Shown one piece after another: positions 18,319 to 27,156 of a stretch of DNA of 64,000 nucleotides (its first letter is position 1; every line of letters begins with the position of its first letter). The notes under the pieces are model-generated. The model was not told the DNA's origin. It searched no databases and worked only from the letters and a program-made list of their open reading frames with translations. A program made the translations under genes and the position numbers. This stretch comes from GCA-003244245 sp963823755. Lineage in GTDB: Bacteria; Actinomycetota; Actinomycetes; Mycobacteriales; Pseudonocardiaceae. Where the stretch lies: NCBI GenBank assembly GCA_963823755.1, contig CAWGMP010000006.1:8178-72177 (forward strand), written 5' to 3'.

Positions 18319-19350
18319 ATGAAAACGTCCCGGCTTCCCGCCATCGCGTGCGCCCTCGGTGCATCCGCCTTGCTCGTCGCGGGGTGTTCGAGTGGCCAGC
18401 AGGCCAGCTCGGGTGCGCAGAGTGCCGGGCCGGTCAGCGGCAACATCACCATCGCCTACTTGCAGAAGCAGGGCGACCAACAGTACTTCATCGACGAGGC
18501 CGCCGGTGCGCAGGCCGCCGCCAAGGAGCTCTCCACGCCGAGCTCGACGGTCACCGTGAAGATGGTCAACCTCGGCCAGGACGCCAACAAGGCGGTCACC
18601 GAGACCGACTCGGCGGTAGCCCAGAAGGTCAACGGCATCGCCATTGTGGTGCCGGATCAGAAGATCGGCCCGCGGGTGGCCGGCGCGGCGTCCACCGCCG
18701 GGGTCCCGCTGGTCTCCTCCGACGACAACATCTCCGACAGCTCCGGCGCCCCCGTGCCGTTCGTCGGGTTCGACGGCTACGACATGGGCTCGAAGGTGGG
18801 CACCGAGGCGGCCAAGGAAGCCGGCACCAAGGGCTGGACCGCCGCCGACACCGCGGTGCTGTACTCGTTCAAGCAGGATCTGACGGTCTGCCAGGACCGT
18901 GTGCACGGCGAGAAGGAGCAGTACACCAAGGGCGGCGGCATCGGCAAGGCGATCGACGTCGGCACCGACAACAGCGTGAACGGCGCGCAGAACACCACTT
19001 CCGGGATCATCACCGGCAACCCGACGGTGAAGGACTGGGTCGTGATGGGCTGCAACGACGAGAATGTCTCCGGTGTGCTGCAGGCGCTGGCCAACGCCAA
19101 GGTGCCGGCCGGCGACGTGGTCGGCGTCGGACTCGGCGCGTACATCGCCTGCAAGTCGTGGCAGCCGGGCGCGGCGGCCGACGGATTCCACTCCGCGCTG
19201 TACATCGACGGGCACGACGTGGGCGGCGACGCGGTCCGCGCCCTGGTCGCCAAGATCCGCAACGGCACCCCGCTGCCGCCCAAGACCATCGCCAGGACCC
19301 AGATCGTGGATGCGCAGACCGCCGCGTCGACCACGCTGAAGTGCACCTGA
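18319..19350 (+). CDS. Sugar ABC transporter substrate-binding lipoprotein
   Basis: The ATG at 18319 is preceded by AAGGAG at 18307-18312. The 343-residue protein has a lipoprotein signal peptide ending LLVAGCSSG (lipid-modified Cys about residue 22). It belongs to the periplasmic-binding-protein family I (ribose/galactose type): ITIAYLQKQGDQQYFIDEAAGAQ, VAQKVNGIAIVVPDQK, AGVPLVSSDDNI, VGFDGYDMGSKVG, and a hinge/dimer region VVMGCNDENVSGVLQALANA. It captures a sugar outside the membrane and hands it to the permease. The link with galK/galT makes galactose the likely ligand. It is first in a rightward operon with ATPase and permease. Confidence 0.92.
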   Translation: MKTSRLPAIACALGASALLVAGCSSGQQASSGAQSAGPVSGNITIAYLQKQGDQQYFIDEAAGAQAAAKELSTPSSTVTVKMVNLGQDANKAVTETDSAVAQKVNGIAIVVPDQKIGPRVAGAASTAGVPLVSSDDNISDSSGAPVPFVGFDGYDMGSKVGTEAAKEAGTKGWTAADTAVLYSFKQDLTVCQDRVHGEKEQYTKGGGIGKAIDVGTDNSVNGAQNTTSGIITGNPTVKDWVVMGCNDENVSGVLQALANAKVPAGDVVGVGLGAYIACKSWQPGAAADGFHSALYIDGHDVGGDAVRALVAKIRNGTPLPPKTIARTQIVDAQTAASTTLKCT

Positions 19351-19363
19351 GCTGGCGGACACG

Positions 19364-20968
19364 GTGCCACCGACAGGACCTGTGACGACCGATCCGGCCA
19401 GCGGCGGCCACGACGGGGGACCGCCGCCCGCCGCGCTGCGGATGTCCGGCGTGAGCAAGCGGTTCGGCCCGGTGAGTGCGCTGCGTGAGGTGAGCGTCGA
19501 GTTCCGGGCCGGCGAGGTCACCGCTCTGATGGGCGAGAACGGCGCCGGCAAGTCGACGCTGCTCAAGGTGCTCATCGGCGCGCTGGCGGTGGACGAGGGC
19601 AGCGTCGAGCTGGACGGGCAGGTCGTCACGTTCGCCGACCCGACGGCGTCCCGGGCCGCTGGGGTGCGGGTCGTCGCGCAGGAACCGGAGATCATCCCGC
19701 ACGTCAGCGTCGCGGAGAACATCTTCGTCGGCGCGCTGCCCGCCCGGGGCCGGCTGTTCCGCAAGGCCGAGCTGGTGGCCCAGGCCACCGAGCTGATCGT
19801 CCGGCACGGGTTCGCCCAGGTGCTGCACCCGGAGACGCTGGGTTCGCTGCTCACCCCGGCGCAGCGCCAACTGGTGGAGATCCTGCGCGCGCTCACCGAC
19901 CAGCCCAGGGTCATCGCGTTCGACGAGCCCACCTCGTCACTGGGCGACGGCGAGGTGGAACTGCTGTTCACCCTGATCCGGCGGTTGCGCGAGCAGGGCG
20001 TGGCGGTGGTCTACGTCAGCCACCGGCTCAAGGAGGTGTTCGCCCTGGGCGACCGGATCGCGGTGCTCCGGGACGGCGCGCACGTGGGCACCCGGCCGGT
20101 ATCCGACACCACGGAGGCCGAGCTGATCAGGACGATGGTCGGCCGGGACCTGTCCAGTCTCTACCACGACGAAGTGCCCAGGTCCACGGCCGGCGACGTG
20201 GTGCTGGAGGTGACCGGGCTGTCGTCGGCGGACGTGCACGACATCAGCTTCGACGTGCGCGCCGGCGAGATCGTCGGGCTGGCCGGGCTGATCGGTGCCG
20301 GGCGGTCCGAGCTGGTCCGGGCCCTCGTCGGGGCCGAGCCGGTGACCGCCGGCACGGTGGTGTTCCAGGGCAGGCAGCGGCGGTTCGGATCGCCGAAGGA
20401 CGCGGTGCGCGCCGGGATCGGCCTGGCCCCCGAAGAACGCAAGGCCGAGGCACTGTTCCTGCAGCGCAGCGTGCGGGAGAACGCCGCTACGGCGATCTAC
20501 GACCGGATCCGCCGTTTCAGGGTGATCAACCGCAAGGCGGAGCGGGTCACCGTGGCCACGTTCCTGGCCCGGCTGCGGGTGCGCACGCCCGGGATGGAGT
20601 ACCCGGTCGCCAACCTCTCCAGCGGCAACCAGCAAAAGGTCGTGCTGGCCCGCTGGCTGGCCCGCAACCCGGCCCTACTCATCCTGGACGAACCCACCCG
20701 GGGCGTCGACGTGGGCGCCAAGTCGGAGATCTACGCGATCATCCACGAGCTGGCCGCCACCGGCATCGCGATCCTGATGGTGTCCTCCGAGCTGCCCGAG
20801 GTGCTGGGGCTGGCGGACCGGATCATCGTCATGCAGAACGGCCGGATCACCGGCGAGCTTCCCCGCGCGGCGGCCACCGAAGAGGGCATCCTCGCGCTGG
20901 CCATGGCCGACGACCTGTCCGACCTCGTCGTCGGACTGCAGACCGAGACCTCCGGAGCAACCACGTGA
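19364..20968 (+). CDS. Sugar ABC transporter ATP-binding protein, two fused ATPase domains (MglA/RbsA-like)
   Basis: The 534-residue protein contains two ABC domains in tandem, as in MglA, RbsA and XylG. Domain 1 has Walker A GENGAGKST (about 62) and Walker B VIAFDEPTSSLG; its signature region is degenerate (LTPAQRQLVEI). Domain 2 has the altered P-loop GLIGAGRSEL and the signature LSSGNQQKVVLARWLARNP with Walker B LLILDEPTRGVDVG. Degeneracy of one site is normal in this subfamily. GTG at 19364 and GTG at 19382 (preceded by AGGACC) are both possible starts. It begins 13-31 bases after the lipoprotein gene; its stop overlaps the permease GTG. Confidence 0.93.
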   Translation: MPPTGPVTTDPASGGHDGGPPPAALRMSGVSKRFGPVSALREVSVEFRAGEVTALMGENGAGKSTLLKVLIGALAVDEGSVELDGQVVTFADPTASRAAGVRVVAQEPEIIPHVSVAENIFVGALPARGRLFRKAELVAQATELIVRHGFAQVLHPETLGSLLTPAQRQLVEILRALTDQPRVIAFDEPTSSLGDGEVELLFTLIRRLREQGVAVVYVSHRLKEVFALGDRIAVLRDGAHVGTRPVSDTTEAELIRTMVGRDLSSLYHDEVPRSTAGDVVLEVTGLSSADVHDISFDVRAGEIVGLAGLIGAGRSELVRALVGAEPVTAGTVVFQGRQRRFGSPKDAVRAGIGLAPEERKAEALFLQRSVRENAATAIYDRIRRFRVINRKAERVTVATFLARLRVRTPGMEYPVANLSSGNQQKVVLARWLARNPALLILDEPTRGVDVGAKSEIYAIIHELAATGIAILMVSSELPEVLGLADRIIVMQNGRITGELPRAAATEEGILALAMADDLSDLVVGLQTETSGATT

Positions 20969-22104
20969 CCGACCCCCACACCGTGACCGAGGCGAACAAC
21001 CCCCCGGCCGAGAACTCGCCGGCCCAGCACTCCCGGGCCGAGCCGGCAGCCCCGGCCCCGGCGACCGAGAAGACCGGGGCCCCGGCGGGTACCCCCGCCG
21101 GGCGCCCCAGCTCGTTGGCCCGCGTGCTGGGCGTGCTCGCCAACGCCGACCGGGTGCAGAACCTGATCCTGCTCGTGGTGATCGTGGTGATCGCGGCGTT
21201 CGTGACGTCCCGCCAGCCGGCGTTCCTGACCTGGGGGAACCTGAGCATCGCGGTCACCGGCACGATCATCCTGTTCGGGCTGACCGGGTTGGTCGAGCTG
21301 CTGGTGATCATCGTCGGTGGGCTGGACATCTCGGTCGGCTCGATCGTCGGGCTGAGCTCGGTGGTCGGCGCGCTGGTGTGGACGCACACCGGCCAGAACG
21401 GTGGATTGGCGGTACTCAGCGCGCTGTTGATCGGACTGGTCTGCGGGCTGGCGAACGGGCTATTGATCATCTATGGCCGGGTCAACCCGTTCATCGCCAC
21501 GCTGGCCACGCTGGCCGCCTTCAAGGGCATCGGCCAGGTGCTCTCCGACGGCGGCGCGATCGGCAGCGGCTTCGCCTCGAACGCGATCTTCATCTTCCTC
21601 CAGTGGGGCTCCGTGGCTGGTCTGCCGACCCAGCTGTTCATCCTGGTGATCGTCGCGATGGCGCTGGCGTTCCTGCTGCTCTACACCGACATCGGCCGCA
21701 ACGTGTACGCGATCGGCGGCAACCCCACCGCCGCCCGGTTGGCCGGCGTCAACATCAATCGCTACGTGCTCGCGGTATACCTGGTGGTGGGCTTCGTGGC
21801 CGCGATCGCCGGCGTCATCCTGATGGCCCGGCAGGGCTTCGGCCAGCAGACCGGCTCGGTGGACGGCCTCGAGCTCAAGGCAGTCACCGTGGCCGCCCTG
21901 GGTGGCGCCTCCCTGCGCGGCGGCCGCGGCGGCGTGCCCGGTGCGGTACTGGCCATCGTGCTCCTCGGGTTCCTGGAGAACGGCATGAACGTGCTCAACA
22001 TCAACACGTTCTGGCAGAACGTCGCACAGGGCACCCTCCTGCTCATCGCCGTGATCGCCCAACAGCGCCGCCGCAAGGAACGCGCCATCGGCATCCCGGA
22101 TTGA
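20965..22104 (+). CDS. Sugar ABC transporter permease (RbsC/MglC-like)
   Basis: The 379-residue membrane protein starts at a GTG overlapping the ATPase stop (GTGA). After a polar, proline/alanine-rich N-terminal tail of about 50 residues come some 8-10 hydrophobic segments (ILLVVIVVIAAFV, GTIILFGLTGLVELLVIIVGG, FILVIVAMALAFLLLY, AVYLVVGFVAAIAGVILMA). The family motif GGLDISVGSIVGLSS (about 112-126) and the EAA-like region VNPFIATLATLAAFKGIGQVL with YAIGGNPTAARLAGVNI identify a ribose/galactose-type permease. It forms the membrane channel for the preceding ATPase and lipoprotein. Confidence 0.93.
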   Translation: MTDPHTVTEANNPPAENSPAQHSRAEPAAPAPATEKTGAPAGTPAGRPSSLARVLGVLANADRVQNLILLVVIVVIAAFVTSRQPAFLTWGNLSIAVTGTIILFGLTGLVELLVIIVGGLDISVGSIVGLSSVVGALVWTHTGQNGGLAVLSALLIGLVCGLANGLLIIYGRVNPFIATLATLAAFKGIGQVLSDGGAIGSGFASNAIFIFLQWGSVAGLPTQLFILVIVAMALAFLLLYTDIGRNVYAIGGNPTAARLAGVNINRYVLAVYLVVGFVAAIAGVILMARQGFGQQTGSVDGLELKAVTVAALGGASLRGGRGGVPGAVLAIVLLGFLENGMNVLNINTFWQNVAQGTLLLIAVIAQQRRRKERAIGIPD

Positions 22105-22106
22105 TC

Positions 22107-23329
22107 CTGTGGGATTGAATATAGGATTCTGGGTTTGACCTGCTGGTTTACAGGCTTGATTCGATCATGCTGCGATCTGGTATTCGCTGGTGAGCTTGTC
22201 CAGGATCGGTCTGCGGTGCACTTGGTGGTCGGCGAGGTTGATCAGTGGTGGGGGTTGGGTTTCGGCTTGTGCCGAGGTGAGTTGCGTTAGCGTCCGGTGT
22301 GGTCGTGCGTTATTGAAGTGGCGTAGGTAGATCGTGGGGATCTTGCGTAGGTGGTGTTCGTTGACGACCAGGACCTGGTCGAGTAGCTCGCGGCGCAGGG
22401 TTGCGATCATGTGTTCGCAGATCGCGTTCGCCCGGGGTGCTCTGGGTGGGCTGGTCAGGATCTGGATGCCGTCCGCGGCGAAGACTGCATCGAACGCCCC
22501 GCTGAACCGGCGGGAGTCGCGGTCCCGGAGCAGAAACTTGATCGTGGTGGCGCGGTCGGCGAGGTCCATCAGCAGGTTGCGGGCGGCTTGGGTGGTCCAC
22601 GCCCCGGTTGGATGTACGGTCACACCGAGCAGATGGGCTCGGCGGGAGCCGTGCTCGACCGCGATCAGCGCGTAGATCCGCCTGAGCATGACGGTGTCCA
22701 CAGCCACGAAGTCCGCGGCCAGGACCGGCCTGGGCCTGGGCGGTGAGGAACCGGCGCCAAGTCGGGCCCGACCGGCGTAGTGCGGGATCGATGCCGGCGT
22801 CGCGGGAGGATCTGCCAGACGGTGGAGGCGGCGATGCGGTGGGGCGAGGCGGACTAGTTCGCCCTGCACGCACCGGTGTCCCAGGTGGGGTCCTCGGTTG
22901 CCATGCGCACCACGAAGTTCTTGATCGCCGCTGCGGTGGGTGGACGTCCGGGCTTGCGGCGCGCGGTGTAGTCCCCTTTCCAGGAGACGAGCTTGCGGTG
23001 CCAGGCCAGGAGCGTGGCGGGTGTGACCGGGAAGACCTCGGCCCAGCGGTGGCGCGGCAGCAGTCGGGACAAGGCGGCCAGCCGCACCCGGTCGGCAGGT
23101 GTGTAGCAGAGCCGGGAGATCTGGCGGCGCAACACGGTGTTCTCGTGGCGCAAGACCAGCAGTTCGGCGTCCTTGCTCAGGTCTCGCCGCACCAGCACCG
23201 CGGTCAGGCCGAGCAGCGAACACTAGCCAGTACAAGATCGACAGCAGCAGCATCCAACGATCATCCATGACTGACCAGCAAACGAAGAACACTGGTCAGG
23301 ACGCTGCATCGAGTTTTCGAGCCCCACAG
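22107..23329 (-). mobile_element. IS element with rve transposase (family copy A)
   Basis: The element lies 2 bases after the permease stop. Its left end reads CTGTGGGATTGAATATAGG and its right end ends TTTTCGAGCCCCACAG, giving short imperfect inverted repeats of the form CTGTGGGnnTcGAA. Other ends with the same signature occur at 25413, 41312 and 47289, showing a family of related insertions in this window. Length is about 1.22 kb. Confidence 0.7.
22165..23283 (-). pseudogene. Frameshifted rve transposase of IS copy A
   Basis: The N-terminal part MDDRWMLLLSILYWLV is followed, in another frame, by VRRDLSKDAELLVLRHENTVL, TPATLLAWHRKLVSWKGDYT and RPPTAAAIKNFVVRMA, which ends at a stop near 22855. 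A third stretch, in the first frame again, carries the DDE core: VLAADFVAVDTVMLRR, AHLLGVTVHPTGAW, KFLLRDRDSRRFSGAFDAV, SPPRAPRANAICEHMIA, and the tail TSEYQIAA. The connection HRRIQGEL is lost. At least two frameshifts make it inactive unless programmed shifting is used. Confidence 0.75.
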
Positions 23330-23457
23330 GCTGTTGACGGCCGCGCCGGTAGCCGGGTGAGGTTCGTACCGGCTGATAACGGCTTGGCGGGAACGCGTGC
23401 CCCGAGGATGCTGGCGACACACCGGTCTGTGCCCCTTTACCCGCTCGGGGAGTGCTG

Positions 23458-23907
23458 ATGAAAGCTCTGGGATCCACATCCCTCGGCCGCGCGGCGGACC
23501 TCGGCCCGCTCTTCATCCGGCTCGGGGTCGGACTTATCTTCGCCTGGCATGGCTGGGGGAAGTTCGACAGGGGGGTGAGCAACTTCGCCGACTCCCTCGC
23601 CTCGCTCAACGTCCCATTCCCAGAGGTGGTGGCCTGGCTCCAGGTCATCGGGGAGGGCGTCGGCGGCCTGCTGCTCATTGTCGGCCTGTTCACCCGTTTG
23701 GTCACCCTTCCGCTGATCGCCATCCTGGTCGGCGCGATCCTGTTGGTGAAAGTCGACCTCGGCTTCGTCGGAGCCGATACCCCAGGTTATGAGTACGACA
23801 TCGCTCTGATCGCCGGACTCCTCGGCCTGTTGTTCATCGGACCGGGCCGGGTGTCGCTGGACGGTGCCCTCGGGCTTGAGACCAGCCCGGCACCCCTCGC
23901 CCGCTGA
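23458..23907 (+). CDS. DoxX-family membrane protein
   Basis: The ATG at 23458 follows CGGGGAG with a 5-base spacer; a GTG six bases earlier is less well placed. The 149-residue protein has four hydrophobic helices: LGPLFIRLGVGLIFAWHGWGKF, VVAWLQVIGEGVGGLLLIVGL, LPLIAILVGAILLV and IALIAGLLGLLFIGPG. The motif RLGVGLIFAWHGWGKF and the glycine-rich second helix are typical of DoxX proteins, integral membrane proteins implicated in redox and oxidative-stress complexes. It stands alone between an IS element and a hydroxylase fragment. Specific function is unknown. Confidence 0.85.
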   Translation: MKALGSTSLGRAADLGPLFIRLGVGLIFAWHGWGKFDRGVSNFADSLASLNVPFPEVVAWLQVIGEGVGGLLLIVGLFTRLVTLPLIAILVGAILLVKVDLGFVGADTPGYEYDIALIAGLLGLLFIGPGRVSLDGALGLETSPAPLAR

Positions 23908-23919
23908 CCCGGCACCTGA

Positions 23920-24225
23920 ATGGTCTGTACCGCGATCCAAAACCACGGGCATGAGCTGCTCGGCCGGCGGATGCGGGACGTGAGGCTGAAACGGGGGCGC
24001 CTCTACGAGCTGATGCACGGCGGCCGTGGACTGCTGCTCGACCAGACCGGCCGGCTCTCGGTGGCGGGCTGGGCAGATCGGGTCGACCACGTCGTGGACG
24101 TCAGCGAGGAACTGGACGTACCCGCCGTGCTGCTGCGGCCGGACGGCCACGTGGCCTGGGCCGGTGACGATCAGCAGGAGCTGCTCAGCCAGCTGCCCCA
24201 GTGGTTCGGCGCTGCCGTCAGCTGA
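23920..24225 (+). pseudogene. C-terminal fragment of an FAD-dependent aromatic hydroxylase (PheA/TfdB type)
   Basis: Only the last 90 or so residues of the protein are present: LGRRMRDVRLKRGRLYELM, HGGRGLLLDQTGRLSVAGWA, DRVDHVVDV, DVPAVLLRPDGHVAWAG and LPQWFGAAVS. This thioredoxin-like tail is typical of polyketide and phenol FAD monooxygenases, whose FAD and substrate domains (about 400 residues) are missing. The ATG at 23920 therefore starts a remnant. It follows the DoxX gene by 12 bases. A deleted biosynthetic or catabolic gene is the likely origin. Confidence 0.7.
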
Positions 24226-24475
24226 GCGCGCAGGTGTGACTCGAAAGGGCGGGACCTATCTCCGGCCGAGTTCAGCGCGGTCCGGTGCCGTACCCCACCG
24301 GCCGGACCCGGCCCCGCACATCGCCGGACCGGCGCCCCGGTCGCCCCGCCCACGCAACGACAAGATCAACACGGCCTGCATCTCTTGCTAATCGCACGCG
24401 ATGATCTCCGAGACCCCAATCCGCAGTGAACTCACCGGCCAACCCGTGGAACGACTCACCACAATCTGACAGGCT

Positions 24476-24935
24476 GTGGCCCGTAACCTCGTTATCCCGC
24501 ACACGATCCATGCTGATCGAGGCGGTTCGATGACCTCGAAACCGGTGTCCGAGATGATGATCGACCTCGGGATCTGCCGATCCCACTCCCGACCCCGGAC
24601 ATCGAATGATAACCCCTTCTCGCCAGGCGCAGTTCAAGACCCATCAAATACATTCCCGACTTCCCGGACCGGTACGGCTGCCTCGCCGACGCCCACGCGT
24701 TCAGCGACCGGTTGTCCCCCACCTACAACCACGAACACCGTTCTCCGGGATCGGCATGCACACCCCCGCCTCAGTCCACTACAGAACCGCCACCGACATC
24801 AGCGCACGACGCCAGGCCACCCTCGACCGCGCCCACGCACAACACCACGAACGGTTCAACCGCCAGCCTCAGCCGCCACGCCTGCCAGAGCGCGCGTGGA
24901 TCAACCAACCCACCCAGCAACAGCCAACCCAGTAA
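24476..24935 (+). pseudogene. IS3-family transposase C-terminal remnant
   Basis: Two frames together give the C-terminal catalytic part of an IS3-type transposase. The first reads IHADRGGSMTSKPVSEMMID and CRSHSRPRTSNDNPF. After a frameshift near 24610 come QAQFKTHQIHS, then HLQPRTPFSGIGMHTPASVH, ARRQATLDRAHAQHHERF and PPRLPERAWINQP. The N-terminal half is absent. The bases just before it (24226-24475) hold nothing recognisable. Confidence 0.75.
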
Positions 24936-25164
24936 GATCCACTGTCTCATTTGACTTGACAACTACCGGAAACGCTTGAGAACACCTCGTACTTAATGCC
25001 TCCTACGCCACCACTGCCGGGCTGTAAGCAGGATCCAATCCCGGAGAAACCAACACCAGCACAACACCGCAACACACAGCAGAACTCGCCTTACGACCCG
25101 CACAGCAACCCCCTGCCAGCGATCTACCACCTATACCCAGCCTTGAGTATGAGGACAGTGAAAG

Positions 25165-25360
25165 TCTATGGGATTCCTCGACTACGACGCCGAGATCCGC
25201 ACGATCACCTGTTCGACCAACGCGATCGAGTCACCCAACGCCCACCACCGACTGTCGCGCCGTGCGAGCCAGAGGACACTTCCCGACCGAACAAACTGCG
25301 CTCACGTGCCTCTACCTCCTCACCCGCTCGCTGGACCGACCGGACGCGGCCAGGCAACGG
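25165..25360 (+). pseudogene. IS256-family transposase C-terminal remnant
   Basis: FLDYDAEIRTITCSTNAIES at 25171-25232 is the conserved IS256 C-terminal signature (normally ICSTNAIES.N...R). A shifted frame continues with RAVRARGHFPTEQTALTCLY and LLTRSLDR. The upstream catalytic part is missing and the piece ends where the next IS scrap begins. The 230 bases before it show no gene. Confidence 0.7.
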
Positions 25361-25412
25361 CTGGGTCGCCCGATGCGCCTATGACCACCGCGACCATTTA
25401 CGCACCACTGTC

Positions 25413-25797
25413 CTGTGGGGGCTCGGGAACTCGACGCAGTGTCCTGACCTGCACTCCCCGTGCCCTGCCTGGGCATGGATCATCATCGGACGTTACTGTC
25501 GATCTTATATCCGCTGCTGCGCGGTCTGCTCGGTCTGACCGCTGTGCTGATGCGCCAAAACCTGAGCAAGAACGCCGAACTGCTGGTCTTGCGTCAGGAG
25601 AACATTGTGGGCGCCGACAGGTGGCGCGGGTACGCTACACGCCCACTGATCGGGCGTGGCTGACCACGTTATCGCGGCTGCCGTCGCGTCGCCGCTGGGC
25701 TGCGGTCTTCCCGGTCACTCCCGCCACGATCCTGACCTGGCACCGCAGGCCGGCCTCGGCGAAGGGGACTAACGTCCGTGGTGTGGGGCTCGAATGA
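25413..25797 (+). pseudogene. Truncated IS copy B (same family as 22107 element)
   Basis: The left end CTGTGGGGGCTCGGGAACTC at 25413 matches the family terminus. The transposase N-terminus follows: MDHHRTLLSILYPLLRGLLG, VLMRQNLSKNAELLVLRQEN, then after a frameshift near 25615 RVRYTPTDRAWLTTLSRLPS and VFPVTPATILTWHRRP. It breaks off before the catalytic core at about 25797. Confidence 0.75.
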
Positions 25798-26300
25798 ACG
25801 ATCACGTGATCCCCCTGGGGACGCCAGCCGTCGCAGCTGCGGGTAACCGGGGGGACGATGAACCGGGCTCCGGCATCGCCGTTGGCGGTCGCGGTGGAGT
25901 TCACCCGCGGTCTCTGCCGTGAGCCACCGTGTCGACTCGGACCGCTGCTGACGTCCGGGAAGATGAGCGTCGCGCCCTGGTGCGGCGGGTGCCAGCCACA
26001 GAAGTCGAAGGCAAGGTGGCCAGCGGCCACCGCGGCAGCACCTCGGTGTACCGGGCCTCCAGGATCGCAGGCGTGCGACACGTTTCAAGTCAACCGCGGT
26101 GAACCGTGACCGTCGTCCCAGCGACGATCCGTACCTCGTCGTCCAGGGGACGCTCTTGAGCGGCAACTGGGGGAATAACTTGATCGCTGACAGTGATCCC
26201 TCGGCGGCAGCCGCGTTCCAAGTCCGCCGTCGTGTCGAGGCCAACTCCGTTCAGCCATCCGACGCGGGTTCGTCGAGGATCGATGTGAGACGATATCTTC
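25798..26300. other. Intergenic region without a recognisable gene
   Basis: Open frames on both strands here show no family motif or good ribosome site. The stretch immediately before 26301 becomes A/T-richer, consistent with a promoter for the HAD gene. Confidence 0.5.
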
Positions 26301-27053
26301 ATGACTAATGCGTCATTGAGTATCGTTGTGCATCTCCCCCGAGCACTCATTCTGTGGGACATTGATCACACGCTCATCGAGAACGGTGGAGTGAGTAAGG
26401 AAACATACGCGCTGGCCTTTGAGTTACTGACAGGTTGCGTTCCTTTGGTATGTCCCGCCACCGACGGCCGCACCGACTTTCAGATAATGCGTGAACTTCT
26501 GTCCGCTAATTCCGTCGGCATTGAGAAGTACGCAGAAATCACACAGTTTGAGAGCGCTCTTACACAGGCCATGACGCGGAATGCCCCTCGACTTCCACAA
26601 CGTGGGCATGTTCTTCCTGGCGTAATCAGCGCGCTAACAGTCTTGTCTGCCGTGTCCACAGTAGTTCAGTCCGTTCTGACTGGAAATATCGCGCCCAACG
26701 CGCACGCAAAACTAAGTGCTTTCAACTTGGATGCGTGGGTTGATGTGGAGGTCGGCGGCTTCGGTTCGGATGATAAAGTCCGATCCAATCTCGTTGACGC
26801 CGCTCGGCGGAAAGTCTCGAAGAAGTACGGGATCCGGTTCGATCACTCGTCAACAATTTTGATTGGAGACACCTTATTGGATGTCCAGGCGGCGCATGAC
26901 GGGGGCGCCAGAATAATCGCAGTAGCCACTGGCATATACAGTACTTCCGAATTGATCGAAGCCGGCGCCGACGTGGTTCTCGATAGCCTCGCCGACCTCG
27001 ATCGATTCATGACCGCCCTGCTGCATCTCCGAACTGGCGCAACCTCGGCCTAG
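26301..27053 (+). CDS. HAD-superfamily hydrolase (phosphoglycolate phosphatase-like)
   Basis: This 250-residue protein has HAD motif I ALILWDIDHTLIENGG (nucleophile Asp about residue 20), motif II SVLTGNI, a Lys of motif III in the FGSDDKVRSN region, and motif IV TILIGDTLLDVQAAHDGGAR. The insertion between motif I and II is an alpha-helical cap, subclass I. It should dephosphorylate a small phosphometabolite in the cytoplasm. Codon use is notably A/T-richer than in the surrounding actinobacterial genes, suggesting a separate origin. Its stop (27051-27053) overlaps the converging stop of the DUF5919 gene at 27050-27052, so the two genes are an old tail-to-tail pair. Confidence 0.88.
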   Translation: MTNASLSIVVHLPRALILWDIDHTLIENGGVSKETYALAFELLTGCVPLVCPATDGRTDFQIMRELLSANSVGIEKYAEITQFESALTQAMTRNAPRLPQRGHVLPGVISALTVLSAVSTVVQSVLTGNIAPNAHAKLSAFNLDAWVDVEVGGFGSDDKVRSNLVDAARRKVSKKYGIRFDHSSTILIGDTLLDVQAAHDGGARIIAVATGIYSTSELIEAGADVVLDSLADLDRFMTALLHLRTGATSA

Positions 27054-27156
27054 CTTACTGGCGTGGGTTCTTCAACATGAATGCTATACGATTCTTCACG
27101 CCAGACCAGTTCAAAACTTTTCATGTAAGTCTCAAATAGGTCACCGCCGGTCGCTT

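Noticed and set aside
18268..19971. 567-codon open frame antisense to the sugar-binding protein and ATPase genes
   Set aside because: It is the complement-strand shadow of two well-supported high-GC genes and shows no motif; long antisense frames are expected at this GC content.
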